This document shows positions 1 through 8,517 of a DNA stretch of 64,000 nucleotides, one piece after another. This DNA comes from Caldatribacterium sp964426875 (GTDB lineage Bacteria > Atribacterota > Atribacteria > Atribacterales > Caldatribacteriaceae). Position numbers and translations under genes: made by a program. The notes below the pieces were generated by a model. It was not told the origin of the DNA and made no database searches. It saw nothing but the letters and a program-made list of their open reading frames with translations. Position 1 is the first letter of the stretch. The number at the start of each line of letters is the position of its first letter. The stretch is from NCBI GenBank assembly GCA_964426875.1, contig CAYRSB010000003.1, forward strand, positions 62,001-126,000, written 5' to 3'.

Positions 1-722
1 AAAACTGGAATCAGATCTACGGCACCAGCGTCCAAGCGACTGGTTACTTCTACCAGGGCAGAATAGATTCAGTCTTTGAGCTCGATGAAACAGTAGCTGG
101 GATACTCGACCCCGACAGGGCTTGGATCCCTGATATTGATGTGAGTGGTTCTGCCTCAGCGGATGCCAGGCTACTTTCTGAATTGCTCCCTCAGGTTCGT
201 TCAGAAGCCTTAGAAAATTGGAGAAGCATGGTTAAGAGCAGAGTCCAGGTGGGCTTACACATTTTTCAGATTGACTGGAGGAAGGGAAATGAGACTTTCA
301 CTACCACTTGCGTGACCAACGATTCCACAATCGTCTATGACAATATGTTATCGAACGCCGTGCTGGTTGGAGCAAGCTCTCGCCGCAACTGCGAGGACTT
401 TGTAATCGAATGGCTATGGGGTAGAGAGCGGGGGAGAATAACTGTATCCCTCTGGGCAGTTTGCAAAGACGGTAAGGTGGTAAACTGTGAAAGAAATTGC
501 TCAGCCAACATGTCTTTGGGTTCGGCTCAGGTAAAATGCAAAACCAGAGTGGTGGGCAACTGTTGCATCCTGGATTACAGCTGGGCTTGGGGAACTCCCT
601 TAGTATGGATCACAGTAAAGGGAGATAATTTCACTTTAGAAACCTCTGGAATTGGCTCATCCGGGGAGGGAAGTGGGAGTTGTACTGATTGCTGTTACGA
701 GGAGGTACTCCCTGTAGATTAA
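1..722 (+). CDS. Cysteine-rich protein of unknown function, 5' end missing
   Basis: The reading frame is open from base 3 to a TAA at 720-722 and has no stop back to the left edge, so this is the C-terminal 239 residues of a longer protein; the GTG at 141 is probably internal. The first third is rich in Tyr, Gly and Asp. The last 130 residues hold 11 cysteines, including CC pairs and a final CTDCC, within short alternating hydrophobic stretches that look like beta-sandwich strands. This suggests a secreted, disulfide-bonded or metal-binding protein, but I do not recognise a family. Codon use is less biased to C/G in third positions than in the downstream genes, which may indicate transfer or weak selection. 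No typical terminator follows. Confidence 0.6.
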   Translation, partial: NWNQIYGTSVQATGYFYQGRIDSVFELDETVAGILDPDRAWIPDIDVSGSASADARLLSELLPQVRSEALENWRSMVKSRVQVGLHIFQIDWRKGNETFTTTCVTNDSTIVYDNMLSNAVLVGASSRRNCEDFVIEWLWGRERGRITVSLWAVCKDGKVVNCERNCSANMSLGSAQVKCKTRVVGNCCILDYSWAWGTPLVWITVKGDNFTLETSGIGSSGEGSGSCTDCCYEEVLPVD

Positions 723-1260
723 AATCTCAATATCTGACCCTCGGAAAGGAATCTCCTCACTACCCGACGGGTTATCTGGTCAAAGACCTCGAAATGGCTC
801 CCTTCAGAGAGAATCCTCCTCCCATCGGCCAGCACAGGAATCCCAAAGAGGGGGAAGTTCCTGCGCCTGGTGCGGGGAGATATCTATTTGTGCCTGGCCA
901 TCCAGTACCTCAGGGAGAGAAGGCCCTTCTTTCCGATGGAGATGGAGGTGGAAGAGGGGTATACCCCCAATCCTCTTTTTGGAGTCCAGGTTCTCTCTGC
1001 CCTTGAGGGAAGAGGTATTCTCCTTACTGAGAATAGTTTTGACTCTGGTGTTTCAGGTAGCGCAGAGGAAGTTTGTTCCCCTAATCCACCTGAGGGAAAG
1101 GATGCGGAGAGGAAAGAGGCTCCCCTTCTTTTGATGTGCAGCGGCGCGGGTCTTCCTGGCCCTTTTACGCTTTTCTAAAATCCTTGTGTATCTCAGTGTC
1201 CCTGCCTGGAGAACTTCTTTCTCCAAGAGGTTGTTAGTAGAGATTTACGAGACAAGCCCA
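723..1260. other. 606-bp gap (723-1328) without a convincing gene; possible gene remnants
   Basis: No reading frame here has a good start, ribosome site and recognisable product. On the plus strand a frame open from 738 to 1178 contains a middle section (about 850-1020) with native-looking codons, then drifts into low-quality sequence. On the minus strand, a frame ending with TAA at 719-721 encodes a protein-like stretch that includes FPLFGIPVLADGRRIL but is broken by an in-frame TAG near 893 and has no proper start. The picture fits a decayed gene, orientation uncertain. The last 60 bases carry the promoter of the next operon. Confidence 0.35.
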
Positions 1261-1267
1261 ATTGGCG

Positions 1268-1297
1268 TTGACAGGCTCCAAGTACTCTTGGTATGAT
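1268..1297 (+). promoter_or_regulatory. Sigma-70-type promoter of the MalE/F/G-like operon
   Basis: A perfect -35 box TTGACA (1268-1273) and a -10 box TATGAT (1292-1297) are separated by 18 bp. The start codon lies 31 bp downstream behind AGGAGGAGGGTGA, giving a short leader of about 25 nt. This is the strongest canonical promoter on the plus strand of the window. Confidence 0.8.
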
Positions 1298-1328
1298 AAT
1301 ATTAACATAGGAAGGAGGAGGGTGACGT

Positions 1329-2819
1329 ATGAAAAGGTTTGGGTGGTTTGTAGTGCTCGTGTCTTTCCTCTTTGTGGTCTCGGCTCTCGCCGCAGAGAAA
1401 ACGTGGGAGTCTCAACCGGGAGAGTTCAAGGGCCAAACTGTCACCGTTCTCATTACCGATCCCCATTCAGCAGTGGTAGAATCCTGGAAGCCCGAGTGGG
1501 AAGCTCTCACCGGGGCAAAGGTGGAAATGGTCGTTGTTCCATACGCCTCTCTCTATGACAAAATGATGACCGATTTCATTACTGGTACCGGAGCATATGA
1601 CCTCATCTGCTGGCCTTCTACCTGGGCAGGAGATGTCATGGGTGGTGGATGGGTCCTGCCTCTTGAGGACCTCATGAAAGAATATGGCTATCCGGATTGG
1701 GACGACGTGGTCCCGGCCATCAAACTTATTGTTTCCTGGGCGGGAAAGGTCTACGCTCTCCCCTACGACGGTGATTGCCACATGCTCTACTACCGCAAGG
1801 ACGCCCTGGAAAACCCGGACTATAAGGCTAAGTTCAAGGAAAAATACGGTTATGAGTACAACGTACCTCCCAAATCTTGGGAAGAAATCATGAACATTGC
1901 CGAATTCTTCACCGGATGGGATTGGGACAATGATGGAGAGGTAGAGTATGGTATCGCTTTCATCGCCCAGCGAAAGACTCAAGCCATGTGGTCGTACCTT
2001 GACATTGCTATGCAATATGCCGCCCAACCAGGAGTGGCTCCCTTCTTTGATCCCGACACCATGGATCCTCTGGTCAACAATCCCGGATGGGTAGAGGCCA
2101 TGGATGTTATTCAAAAGCTCACCAAATTCGCTCCTCCGGGTCTTTTAAGCTATGGCTACAGTGAGCTCCGTCAGGCCTTTGTCTCTGGAAACTCGGCTAT
2201 TGCCTTGGACTGGGGAGACATTGGGATTCTCGAACAATCTCCCGAAAAATACGGCAGCAAAGTTAAAGGCCTCTTGGGTTATGGTCCGCTCCCGGGAGCC
2301 ATGAAAACCTATGACTTCAAGGCGAAACAGTGGATTGAGGGATATAATCAGGTAAACTTCCTGAACTTTGGCGGATGGGTATTCTCCATCTCCAAATTCT
2401 CCAAGAACTCTGTTCCCGCTTACAAATTCGCTGCTTACTTCACTGCTCCTGAGCGAAGCCTTCTTGATGTGTGCGGTGTTCACGGTTACACCGGAGCAAA
2501 TCCTTGGCGCTTCTCGCACTTCAAAAACATCGACAAGTGGGTCGAGGGTGGATGGGGTCAGGATTCTGTCACCAAGTACCTTGAGACTATCCAGGCTATT
2601 CTCTCCGATCCAAAGGCCGTCACTGATTTGCGTATCCCCGGGTCAGCAGAGTACTATGACTACCTTGACCTTTACCTTGCTCAGGTCCTCTCCGGCAGTG
2701 CCACTCCTCAGGATGCCTGCAACGCCATTTACAATGAGTGGGTGAAGATCACTGAGGCTCAGGGCAAGGAGAAACAAAAAGCCCTCTATCGTGAGTCCCT
2801 CGGTCTCCCTGCAGAGTGA
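1329..2819 (+). CDS. Extracellular sugar-binding protein, ABC family 1
   Basis: A 496-residue solute-binding protein of the MalE/UgpB class that should capture a sugar or oligosaccharide outside the inner membrane and deliver it to the two permeases encoded next. A clear signal peptide covers residues 1-21 (hydrophobic VVLVSFLFVVSALA, cut before AEKTW). The mature part has the family pattern: early TVTVLITDPHSAVVESWKPE, a long aromatic-rich ligand lobe and repeated acidic/aromatic clusters. It starts with ATG behind AGGAGGAGGGTGACGT. It is the first gene of the operon and is followed by an internal hairpin terminator, which is usual where binding protein must exceed permease. The substrate cannot be told from sequence; no ATPase gene is nearby, so a shared MsmK-type ATPase elsewhere is likely. 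Confidence 0.9.
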   Translation: MKRFGWFVVLVSFLFVVSALAAEKTWESQPGEFKGQTVTVLITDPHSAVVESWKPEWEALTGAKVEMVVVPYASLYDKMMTDFITGTGAYDLICWPSTWAGDVMGGGWVLPLEDLMKEYGYPDWDDVVPAIKLIVSWAGKVYALPYDGDCHMLYYRKDALENPDYKAKFKEKYGYEYNVPPKSWEEIMNIAEFFTGWDWDNDGEVEYGIAFIAQRKTQAMWSYLDIAMQYAAQPGVAPFFDPDTMDPLVNNPGWVEAMDVIQKLTKFAPPGLLSYGYSELRQAFVSGNSAIALDWGDIGILEQSPEKYGSKVKGLLGYGPLPGAMKTYDFKAKQWIEGYNQVNFLNFGGWVFSISKFSKNSVPAYKFAAYFTAPERSLLDVCGVHGYTGANPWRFSHFKNIDKWVEGGWGQDSVTKYLETIQAILSDPKAVTDLRIPGSAEYYDYLDLYLAQVLSGSATPQDACNAIYNEWVKITEAQGKEKQKALYRESLGLPAE

Positions 2820-2821
2820 CC

Positions 2822-2854
2822 AAAAAGGGTCGGGGAAAACCCCGACCCTTTTTT
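2822..2854 (+). terminator. Hairpin terminator or attenuator between binding protein and permeases
   Basis: Perfect 9-bp stem GGGTCGGGG (2827-2835) / CCCCGACCC (2840-2848) with an AAAA loop, flanked by A5 and followed by T6. It begins 3 bases after the binding-protein stop codon, and the first permease starts only 17 bases after the stem. It would end most transcripts after the binding protein and let a minority through. Confidence 0.85.
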
Positions 2855-2864
2855 CTTTTAGGGA

Positions 2865-3746
2865 GTGAAAGACGTGCCGAAGAAAGCGAGAGACACTGTA
2901 AAGTTCGGTTTTCTTTTACCCGGACTCCTTTATCTTATGGCCATGGCAGCCTTCCCGCTCTTGTGGTCGCTCACCCTGAGTTTTCAGCGTTGGAAAGCCG
3001 CCACGGCAGCTCCTCGGGTATTCGTGGGTCTTGGGAACTTCTTCAACATTTTCTTCCGGGACCCCCGTTTTTGGAACAGCCTTCGCTTCACCGTACTCTA
3101 CGTGGCCGTTGTCGTTTCCGTAGAGCTGGCACTGGGATTGCTTTTGGCCTACATTCTCAGTGAACGCATTCGTTTCCGGAATTTTTTTCGGGTCCTCTTT
3201 CTTCTCCCTATGGCTGCTCCTCCAATAGGCGTGGCCTTCATGTGGCGCATGCTTCTTAACCCCGATGCAGGAATAGTGGTAAAGATTTTGAACTCCCTGG
3301 GTTTTAACATGGTTCGCTGGCTCACCGATGCCAAACTCACACCCTTTGTGCTCATGGCTGTGGACATCTGGGAATGGACTCCCTTCATGTTTCTCGGGCT
3401 TCTCGCTGCCATGCAGTCCCTGCCCGTCTCTCTCTACGATGCTGCCCAGGTTGACGGTGCTTCGCGATCCCAAACTTTCTGGTTCATCACTTTTCCCCTC
3501 CTTCTCCCCATTATGGTGACGCTTGTGCTTTTGCGGGCCATTGATGCTTTCAAGCTCTTTGAACTCGTTTTCGGTATAACCGGTGGAGGACCAGGGACGA
3601 GTACTGAGTCTCTTTCTTATTACACCTACACCGTAGGGTTTCAATACTTTGACCTGGGGTACGCCTGTGCACTTTCCTGGGTTTTTCTCGTCATCGTTCT
3701 CATGATGGCCAATTTCCTCCTCCAGAGACTTCGCAAGGAGGTGTGA
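2865..3746 (+). CDS. Sugar ABC transporter permease, MalF type
   Basis: A 293-residue integral membrane protein with six predicted transmembrane segments, the first at residues 15-35. The ATPase-contacting EAA loop is clear near residues 190-210 (DAAQVDGASRSQTFWFITFP). GTG start directly behind the terminator, with a weak GGGAG ribosome site. It forms the translocation pore with the MalG-type partner encoded one base after its stop. Length matches the short MalF/UgpA class without the large periplasmic P2 loop of E. coli MalF. Confidence 0.92.
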   Translation: MKDVPKKARDTVKFGFLLPGLLYLMAMAAFPLLWSLTLSFQRWKAATAAPRVFVGLGNFFNIFFRDPRFWNSLRFTVLYVAVVVSVELALGLLLAYILSERIRFRNFFRVLFLLPMAAPPIGVAFMWRMLLNPDAGIVVKILNSLGFNMVRWLTDAKLTPFVLMAVDIWEWTPFMFLGLLAAMQSLPVSLYDAAQVDGASRSQTFWFITFPLLLPIMVTLVLLRAIDAFKLFELVFGITGGGPGTSTESLSYYTYTVGFQYFDLGYACALSWVFLVIVLMMANFLLQRLRKEV

Positions 3747-3747
3747 A

Positions 3748-4599
3748 ATGGTGAAAAAGAGAGTCGGCGGATTCATGATTTTTGCCTGGATTGTTCTTTT
3801 GGGCTTTTCCATCTGGACGGTCTTCCCCTTCTTCTGGGGCATCATAACCTCCTTTAAGTCCCCAGGGGAACAGTACACTACCGCTTTTTTGCCCGTCGTG
3901 CAATTCAAGCCCTCCACCTATGCCTGGCAGGTGGTTTTGGGAGAAGCGGAAGGGGAAAGGACCCGTCAGGGCTTGCGCAATAGTGTCCTTGTTTCTTCTT
4001 CGAGCTCTCTCCTCGTCCTCTTTCTCGGGTCTTTTGCCGGATATGCTCTCACCCGCTTTCGTTTTCACCGCTGGAAAAACAGGAATATTGCTTCCTGGAT
4101 TCTCTCAAACCGTATGTTTCCCCCCATCGCCGTAGCCATTCCTTTCTTCCTTATCATGCGTACGCTGCGTCTCCTTGACACCCTTCCTGCCATCGTCATG
4201 GCCCATACGGTCTACAACCTTCCCCTGGCCGTATGGCTCATGATGGACTTCTTCCAGGAACTCCCGGAAGAAGTGGAAGAAGCGGCACTCATTGATGGGT
4301 GTTCTCCCCTACAGGCTTTCTTCCGCATTGCCTTCCCCCTTTCTCTCCCCGGAGTCATTGCCGTGTACATCCTCTGCTTCATCTTTTCCTGGAATGAGTT
4401 CCTCTTCGTCGTCACTCTCTCCTATCGAAAGACGATGACCATGCCAGTCATCATCGCCGGCACTCTCACCGTACGGGGTCTCGACTTCTGGAAAGTTTCG
4501 GCGCTGTCCCTCCTTGCCATAACCCCACCGGTTATCCTTGCTGCCCTGACTTCCCGTTTCCTTATTCGTGGACTCACTCTTGGTGCCATTAAGGAGTGA
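3748..4599 (+). CDS. Sugar ABC transporter permease, MalG type
   Basis: A 283-residue membrane protein with six predicted helices; residues 9-31 form the first. The EAA motif is present near residue 170-190 (EEAALIDGCSPLQAFFRIAF). It pairs with the preceding MalF-type protein and its ATG follows AAGGAGGTGTGAA that overlaps the upstream stop. No gene for the cytoplasmic ATPase follows; instead a universal stress protein gene comes 37 bp later, so the operon depends on an ATPase encoded elsewhere. Confidence 0.92.
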   Translation: MVKKRVGGFMIFAWIVLLGFSIWTVFPFFWGIITSFKSPGEQYTTAFLPVVQFKPSTYAWQVVLGEAEGERTRQGLRNSVLVSSSSSLLVLFLGSFAGYALTRFRFHRWKNRNIASWILSNRMFPPIAVAIPFFLIMRTLRLLDTLPAIVMAHTVYNLPLAVWLMMDFFQELPEEVEEAALIDGCSPLQAFFRIAFPLSLPGVIAVYILCFIFSWNEFLFVVTLSYRKTMTMPVIIAGTLTVRGLDFWKVSALSLLAITPPVILAALTSRFLIRGLTLGAIKE

Positions 4600-4636
4600 T
4601 GTGTGAAACAATGGTGAAAATGAAGGAGGTGAAAAT

Positions 4637-5086
4637 ATGAATATACAGCGCATTCTTGTTCCGACCGATTTCTCCCCCTTCTCGGATCTCGCCATTCAGA
4701 CAGCCTCTTTTCTGCGGGAGAGATTCGATGCCGAGATTCTGGTGCTCCATGTTCTCACCCCTCTTGAGGCAGATGCTCTAACCTCACAACCGGGAAATCC
4801 CTGGGAAAATGTGGTGCTCCGCATTCAAAATGACATGGTCCAAGAAGTCGAGAAGAACTCCTCCTCTCCCCTTCCTTGGGACAGGGTAACCCTTGAAGTC
4901 ACTGTCGGAGAGCCGGCCGAGGAGATCGTGCGATTTGCCAAGGAGAGCGGAGTAGACCTCATCGTCATGGGAACACACGGGAGAACGGGCCTGGCAAGCA
5001 TTCTCTTAGGAAGTGTAACCGTAGGGGTCATCAGAAGGACCTGCATCCCTGTCATGGTGGTGAAATGCCCCGAAGAACTTAAGTAA
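4637..5086 (+). CDS. Universal stress protein, UspA family
   Basis: A 149-residue single-domain Usp protein. N-terminus IQRILVPTDFSPFSDLAIQ is typical, and the nucleotide-binding signature G-x2-G-x9-G-S is complete (GTHGRTGLASILLGS near residues 112-126), so ATP binding is expected rather than the non-binding UspA type. ATG behind AAGGAGGTGAAAAT. It lies 37 bp after the sugar permease genes and may be co-transcribed with them. Role: general stress or energy-state sensing; no specific partner visible. Confidence 0.93.
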   Translation: MNIQRILVPTDFSPFSDLAIQTASFLRERFDAEILVLHVLTPLEADALTSQPGNPWENVVLRIQNDMVQEVEKNSSSPLPWDRVTLEVTVGEPAEEIVRFAKESGVDLIVMGTHGRTGLASILLGSVTVGVIRRTCIPVMVVKCPEELK

Positions 5087-5089
5087 ACA

Positions 5090-5124
5090 AAAAGGCCAGG
5101 TATCTCCAAAGACGCCTGGCCTTG
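5090..5124 (-). terminator. Terminator of the carAB-mscS-kor operon
   Basis: Stem AAGGCCAGG (5092-5100) / CCTGGCCTT (5115-5123) with a 14-nt loop. On the minus strand the stem is followed by TTTTTG, a good intrinsic terminator placed 4 bases beyond the last minus-strand gene. On the plus strand the tail is poor, so it may only partly stop the uspA transcript. Confidence 0.75.
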
Positions 5125-5127
5125 AAA

Positions 5128-5988
5128 TCAAGCAAAATTCTTGAGCTCTTTCTTAAAGATTCCTATGAGCTCGTTTTCTTCAAAGACGTTCTTTCTGTTT
5201 GGAAGACGCTTGAGAATCTTCTCCTCGTAAGTGGCTCTCGAATCTCTATAGAAGACTCCTAGGGGGATTTTCTCCCCCCACTCAAGACTTCTTCGAAAAG
5301 CCTCTATTTGATCCTCAGGATTGTGATCGTCGAGGTAGTACACCCTCTCTTTGTACCAAGAATAGGTATTGATGCGGTTGAAGGTGACACAGGGCTGGAG
5401 AATGTCGACAAGAGAAAATCCTTTGAACTGAAAGGCCTCTTTGAGAATGCCCTTCAGCCCCTCTATGTCTCCCGCAAACCCTCGGGCCACAAAGCCTGCC
5501 CCCTGAGAGATAGCAAGACTCAGAGGGTTTAAGGGCCTCGAAAGGCTTCCCCAGGGTTGGGCCTTGGATGCAAACCCTTCCTCAGAAGTGGGAGAGGCCT
5601 GCCCCTTGGTAAGGCCATAGACCTGGTTGTCGTGTACAAGAACGGTGATGTCAGGATTACGGCGAATAGCATGAATGAGATGATTTCCTCCCTCCCCATA
5701 CATACAGCCATCCCCCGACTCGGCAATAACCAGGAGTTCAGGACGAGTAGCCTTAATGGCAAAGGCCACAGGTATGCTCCTTCCATGGAGGCCGTTGAAG
5801 ACATTAGCCTGAAGGTAATGAGGAGCTTTGGCGGCCTGTCCTATACCTGAGACAATGACCACCTCCTGGGGACGATATCCAAGTTCATGAAGGGCCTCCT
5901 TGAGGGCATGAAGGATGCCAAAATTACCACACCCCGGGCACCAGGCAATCGCCGCATCAGGAAAATCGAAGGGATTGTGAGGCGTCAT
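5128..5988 (-). CDS. korB: 2-oxoacid:ferredoxin oxidoreductase, beta subunit (TPP-binding)
   Basis: A 286-residue subunit that binds thiamine diphosphate and an iron-sulfur cluster and oxidatively decarboxylates a 2-oxoacid to its acyl-CoA with ferredoxin as acceptor. Seen: the N-terminal WCPGCGNFG cluster motif, the FNGLHGRSIPVAFAIK segment, and the TPP motif GDGCMYGEGGNHLIHAIRRN followed by NQVYGLTKGQ. Length and motifs fit the KorB/VorB class better than the longer PorB. ATG overlaps the stop of the gamma-alpha gene by 4 nt. Substrate (2-oxoglutarate, pyruvate or branched-chain 2-oxoacid) is not determined by sequence alone. Confidence 0.9.
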   Translation of the reverse strand: MTPHNPFDFPDAAIAWCPGCGNFGILHALKEALHELGYRPQEVVIVSGIGQAAKAPHYLQANVFNGLHGRSIPVAFAIKATRPELLVIAESGDGCMYGEGGNHLIHAIRRNPDITVLVHDNQVYGLTKGQASPTSEEGFASKAQPWGSLSRPLNPLSLAISQGAGFVARGFAGDIEGLKGILKEAFQFKGFSLVDILQPCVTFNRINTYSWYKERVYYLDDHNPEDQIEAFRRSLEWGEKIPLGVFYRDSRATYEEKILKRLPNRKNVFEENELIGIFKKELKNFA

Positions 5989-7673
5989 GAAAGTACCTCC
6001 TCTACCTTCTCCACAAGCTCTTCTACCAGAAAGGGTCGTCCATCGTAGCGGCGAATTCTCCTTGCAAAGGGTAAGAGTGTTTCCCGCTTCAGGTGCTCAG
6101 CGAGCTGGCCGGTGAAATTGTGCTCCACCACAATCGGCTCAGGGAAACGAAGGAGGAACTCCCGAAGTCCCTGAGGGAGAGGATAAAGGTCGGTGAAATG
6201 CACAACGCCCACATCCTTTCCTTTCTTCATCAACTCTTTCCTTGTTTCAAGGAGAATCCCCCAGGTGGATCCCCAGCCAACCAGAGTCGCGTCTTTTCCT
6301 TCGGCCGTGAAAGGCAGATGCATTTCTCTCTTCATACATTCAAGTTTTTCCATTCTCTTTTCGTGCATCTTCTTGCGGATTTCAAGGTCTTCCGTGAGGT
6401 GTCCAAACTCGTCATGCTCGTCGCTGTCGGCAACCACCAGAGCCTCTCCTTCGCCAGGAAAAAGGCGAGGAGACACACCGCCTGGAGTGAAAGCATACCT
6501 CTTGTAAGGGAGGGAGCCACGAAAAGTATAGGAAGGCCGGGTTGGTCGTTCTTCAAGGGGAAAGTGACTGTAGGACCACTTCGTATCAGCTAAGTACTGA
6601 TCACTGAGGATGATGACTGGAACCTGGTACTCCTCGGCAAGGTTGAAAGCCCGAATGACCGTGCTCAGAGCATCTTGAGGGTCGCGAGGGGCAAAGACAA
6701 ACCGGGGAAATTCGTCATGGGAGGCATGAACGACAAAAAGAAGATCGCCCTGTGCCGTTCGGGTGGGAAGACCTGTACTTGGCCCAGGCCGCTGGGCATC
6801 GATGACCACGATGGGAGTCTCAGTCATGCCAGCAAGCCCCAATCCCTCACACATGAGGCAGAACCCCCCACCGGAAGTAGCGGTCATGGCCCTCACCCCG
6901 GCATAGGAAGCCCCCAGAGCCATATTGACGGCTGCGATTTCGTCTTCAGCCTGTTCTACGACTATTCCATACTCCTCTGCTCTGGAAGAAAGGAAATTGA
7001 GGATGCCCGTTGACGGTGTCATAGGGTAGGCACTGTAGAAAGCGCATCCTCCAAGGAGAGCTCCAAGGCCAAGGGCTTCATTGCCGCTCACAAGATAACG
7101 GGGAGAATTTTCCAAGGATTGAACCTTAGGGAGGCTGAAAAGAGGTCCTAAGGGTGTAACAGCTCGGATTCCTTCCTCAAGGGCACTTTCGTTCTTAGCC
7201 ACAACCTCCTCTCCCTTTTTAGAGAAAATCTCTCGAATATAAGTCCTTACTCGTTCGAGGGGCATACCCAAAATTCCAAGCACCGCCCCGGTAGCCACCA
7301 TGTTCGCAAAAACTTGGTGTCCTAATCCTTTGGCGACTTCTTCAAAGTCTATGAAAAGCACACGGATTCCTTCTCTTCCCTCTTGTGTGTCGACTCTTCC
7401 TACGACTACTCCACCCTTTTTGACCTCACCAACGTGCAGGTGATACGTCTCTTCATCAAGACACACCAGAATGTCGACTTCCCCCCGCATCCCAGAAACC
7501 CAGGAATCGGCACAACGGATAGAGGTGAAAGTGTGTCCTCCCCGAATCCGGGATTGGTAATCTTCAATGGTGAAAACAAAGTATCCGCTACGCAGAGAGA
7601 GGAGCGACAGCACCTCCGATACCGTCTGTACCCCTTGCCCGGCTGCTCCACCTACCTTGATGACCCAATCCAT
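5985..7673 (-). CDS. korA: 2-oxoacid:ferredoxin oxidoreductase, fused gamma-alpha subunit
   Basis: 562 residues. Residues 1-175 are the gamma domain (start DWVIKVGGAAGQGVQTVSE, then YQSRIRGGHTF); residues 190-400 are the alpha pyrophosphate domain (SGNEALGLGALLGGCAFYSA, YPMTPSTGIL, EDEIAAVNMALGASYAG), and the rest is alpha domain II. The gamma-alpha fusion with a separate beta is the usual KorAB arrangement. There is no delta (2x[4Fe-4S] ferredoxin) gene beside it, so an external ferredoxin must take the electrons. ATG at 7673 after GGAGGGAGAGATAGGG. The MscS gene lies 31 bp upstream on the same strand. Confidence 0.92.
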   Translation of the reverse strand: MDWVIKVGGAAGQGVQTVSEVLSLLSLRSGYFVFTIEDYQSRIRGGHTFTSIRCADSWVSGMRGEVDILVCLDEETYHLHVGEVKKGGVVVGRVDTQEGREGIRVLFIDFEEVAKGLGHQVFANMVATGAVLGILGMPLERVRTYIREIFSKKGEEVVAKNESALEEGIRAVTPLGPLFSLPKVQSLENSPRYLVSGNEALGLGALLGGCAFYSAYPMTPSTGILNFLSSRAEEYGIVVEQAEDEIAAVNMALGASYAGVRAMTATSGGGFCLMCEGLGLAGMTETPIVVIDAQRPGPSTGLPTRTAQGDLLFVVHASHDEFPRFVFAPRDPQDALSTVIRAFNLAEEYQVPVIILSDQYLADTKWSYSHFPLEERPTRPSYTFRGSLPYKRYAFTPGGVSPRLFPGEGEALVVADSDEHDEFGHLTEDLEIRKKMHEKRMEKLECMKREMHLPFTAEGKDATLVGWGSTWGILLETRKELMKKGKDVGVVHFTDLYPLPQGLREFLLRFPEPIVVEHNFTGQLAEHLKRETLLPFARRIRRYDGRPFLVEELVEKVEEVLS

Positions 7674-7704
7674 TCCCTATCTCTCCCTCCGTTTTCTTTC
7701 CTAA

Positions 7705-8517
7705 TCAGCGCTCCAGCAGAACGACGTATTTGGGGTAGGGAATTTCTATCTCCTCAGCGTCGAAAGCTTTCTTGACATAATAGAGGAGGTCTCGTTCGAT
7801 TTCCCAATGTTTTTGCGGAACGACCCTTGCCACCACCCTCAAAACCACTCCCGAGTTTTCAAGGCGAACGATGCGTTGCACTGTGGGTTCTTCAAGGATT
7901 AAGTCTGGATGGTTCCTGCGATAGTCTCGAGCAACGTTCTCAAGCACCGCCACCGCTTTGTCCACGTCGGCTTCATAGGCTACGCTGACCTCGATCACCG
8001 CTTTGGTGAACCCTCGATTGTAATTCGTGATACGAACAATCTCTCCATTGGGTATGGTGACAAGAGCTCCTGAGAAAGTGCGGATTCTTGTAATTCGAAG
8101 ACCAATTTCTTCCACTGTTCCTGTCACGTCCCCAATCTGCACCACGTCCCCCACAGAGATGCTGTCCTCAAAAACAAGGAAAAGTCCGGTCAGAATATCA
8201 CGAATGAGTGTCTGAGCACCGAAGCCCACGGCAATACCCACCACTCCTGCACCAGCAAGAAGGGCCGTGGCATCAACACCAGCTTCCCGGAGGACGAGAA
8301 TAAGGGCAAAGAAAGCTACAAGGTAGGTAATAACGCTTTGAAGAAGTGGAAGAAAGGTGTCGATTTTTCGGGAGACCTCTGCCCTGGTTCGAGGAGTTTT
8401 TGCCCTCTTTAAGAGGAGACGTCGAAATACGAATCGACCCGCATACGCGATGAGAAAAGAGGTAGAAAAGATTATGGCAATTCGGATAACTCTTTCAAGA
8501 AGACTCGCCAAGAGCAA
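7705..8517 (-). CDS. Mechanosensitive channel, MscS family
   Basis: A 270-residue small-conductance channel that should open under membrane tension to release osmolytes. Seen: three N-terminal membrane segments (residues 5-25, 55-75, 85-115), the pore helix with the Gly/Ala pattern GAGVVGIAVGFGAQ, then FLVFEDSISVGDVVQIG, which is the diagnostic beta-domain motif. The TTG start at 8517 lies inside the end of carB (23-nt overlap) behind AAGGAGATGG, so translation is coupled to carB. An osmotic channel between pyrimidine/arginine and 2-oxoacid genes is unusual. Confidence 0.92.
   Translation of the reverse strand: MLLASLLERVIRIAIIFSTSFLIAYAGRFVFRRLLLKRAKTPRTRAEVSRKIDTFLPLLQSVITYLVAFFALILVLREAGVDATALLAGAGVVGIAVGFGAQTLIRDILTGLFLVFEDSISVGDVVQIGDVTGTVEEIGLRITRIRTFSGALVTIPNGEIVRITNYNRGFTKAVIEVSVAYEADVDKAVAVLENVARDYRRNHPDLILEEPTVQRIVRLENSGVVLRVVARVVPQKHWEIERDLLYYVKKAFDAEEIEIPYPKYVVLLER

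Noticed and set aside
719..900. Minus-strand stretch resembling the PhaR/PHB-regulator DNA-binding domain (VLADGRRILSEGSHFEVFD).
   Set aside because: Similarity is too weak and the frame is broken by TAG with no start; not claimed as a gene.
870..1178. Plus-strand ORF of 102 codons with a GTG start.
   Set aside because: Partly coding-like, but the start has no ribosome site, the C-terminal half is low quality and no family is visible. Kept only as a possible remnant.
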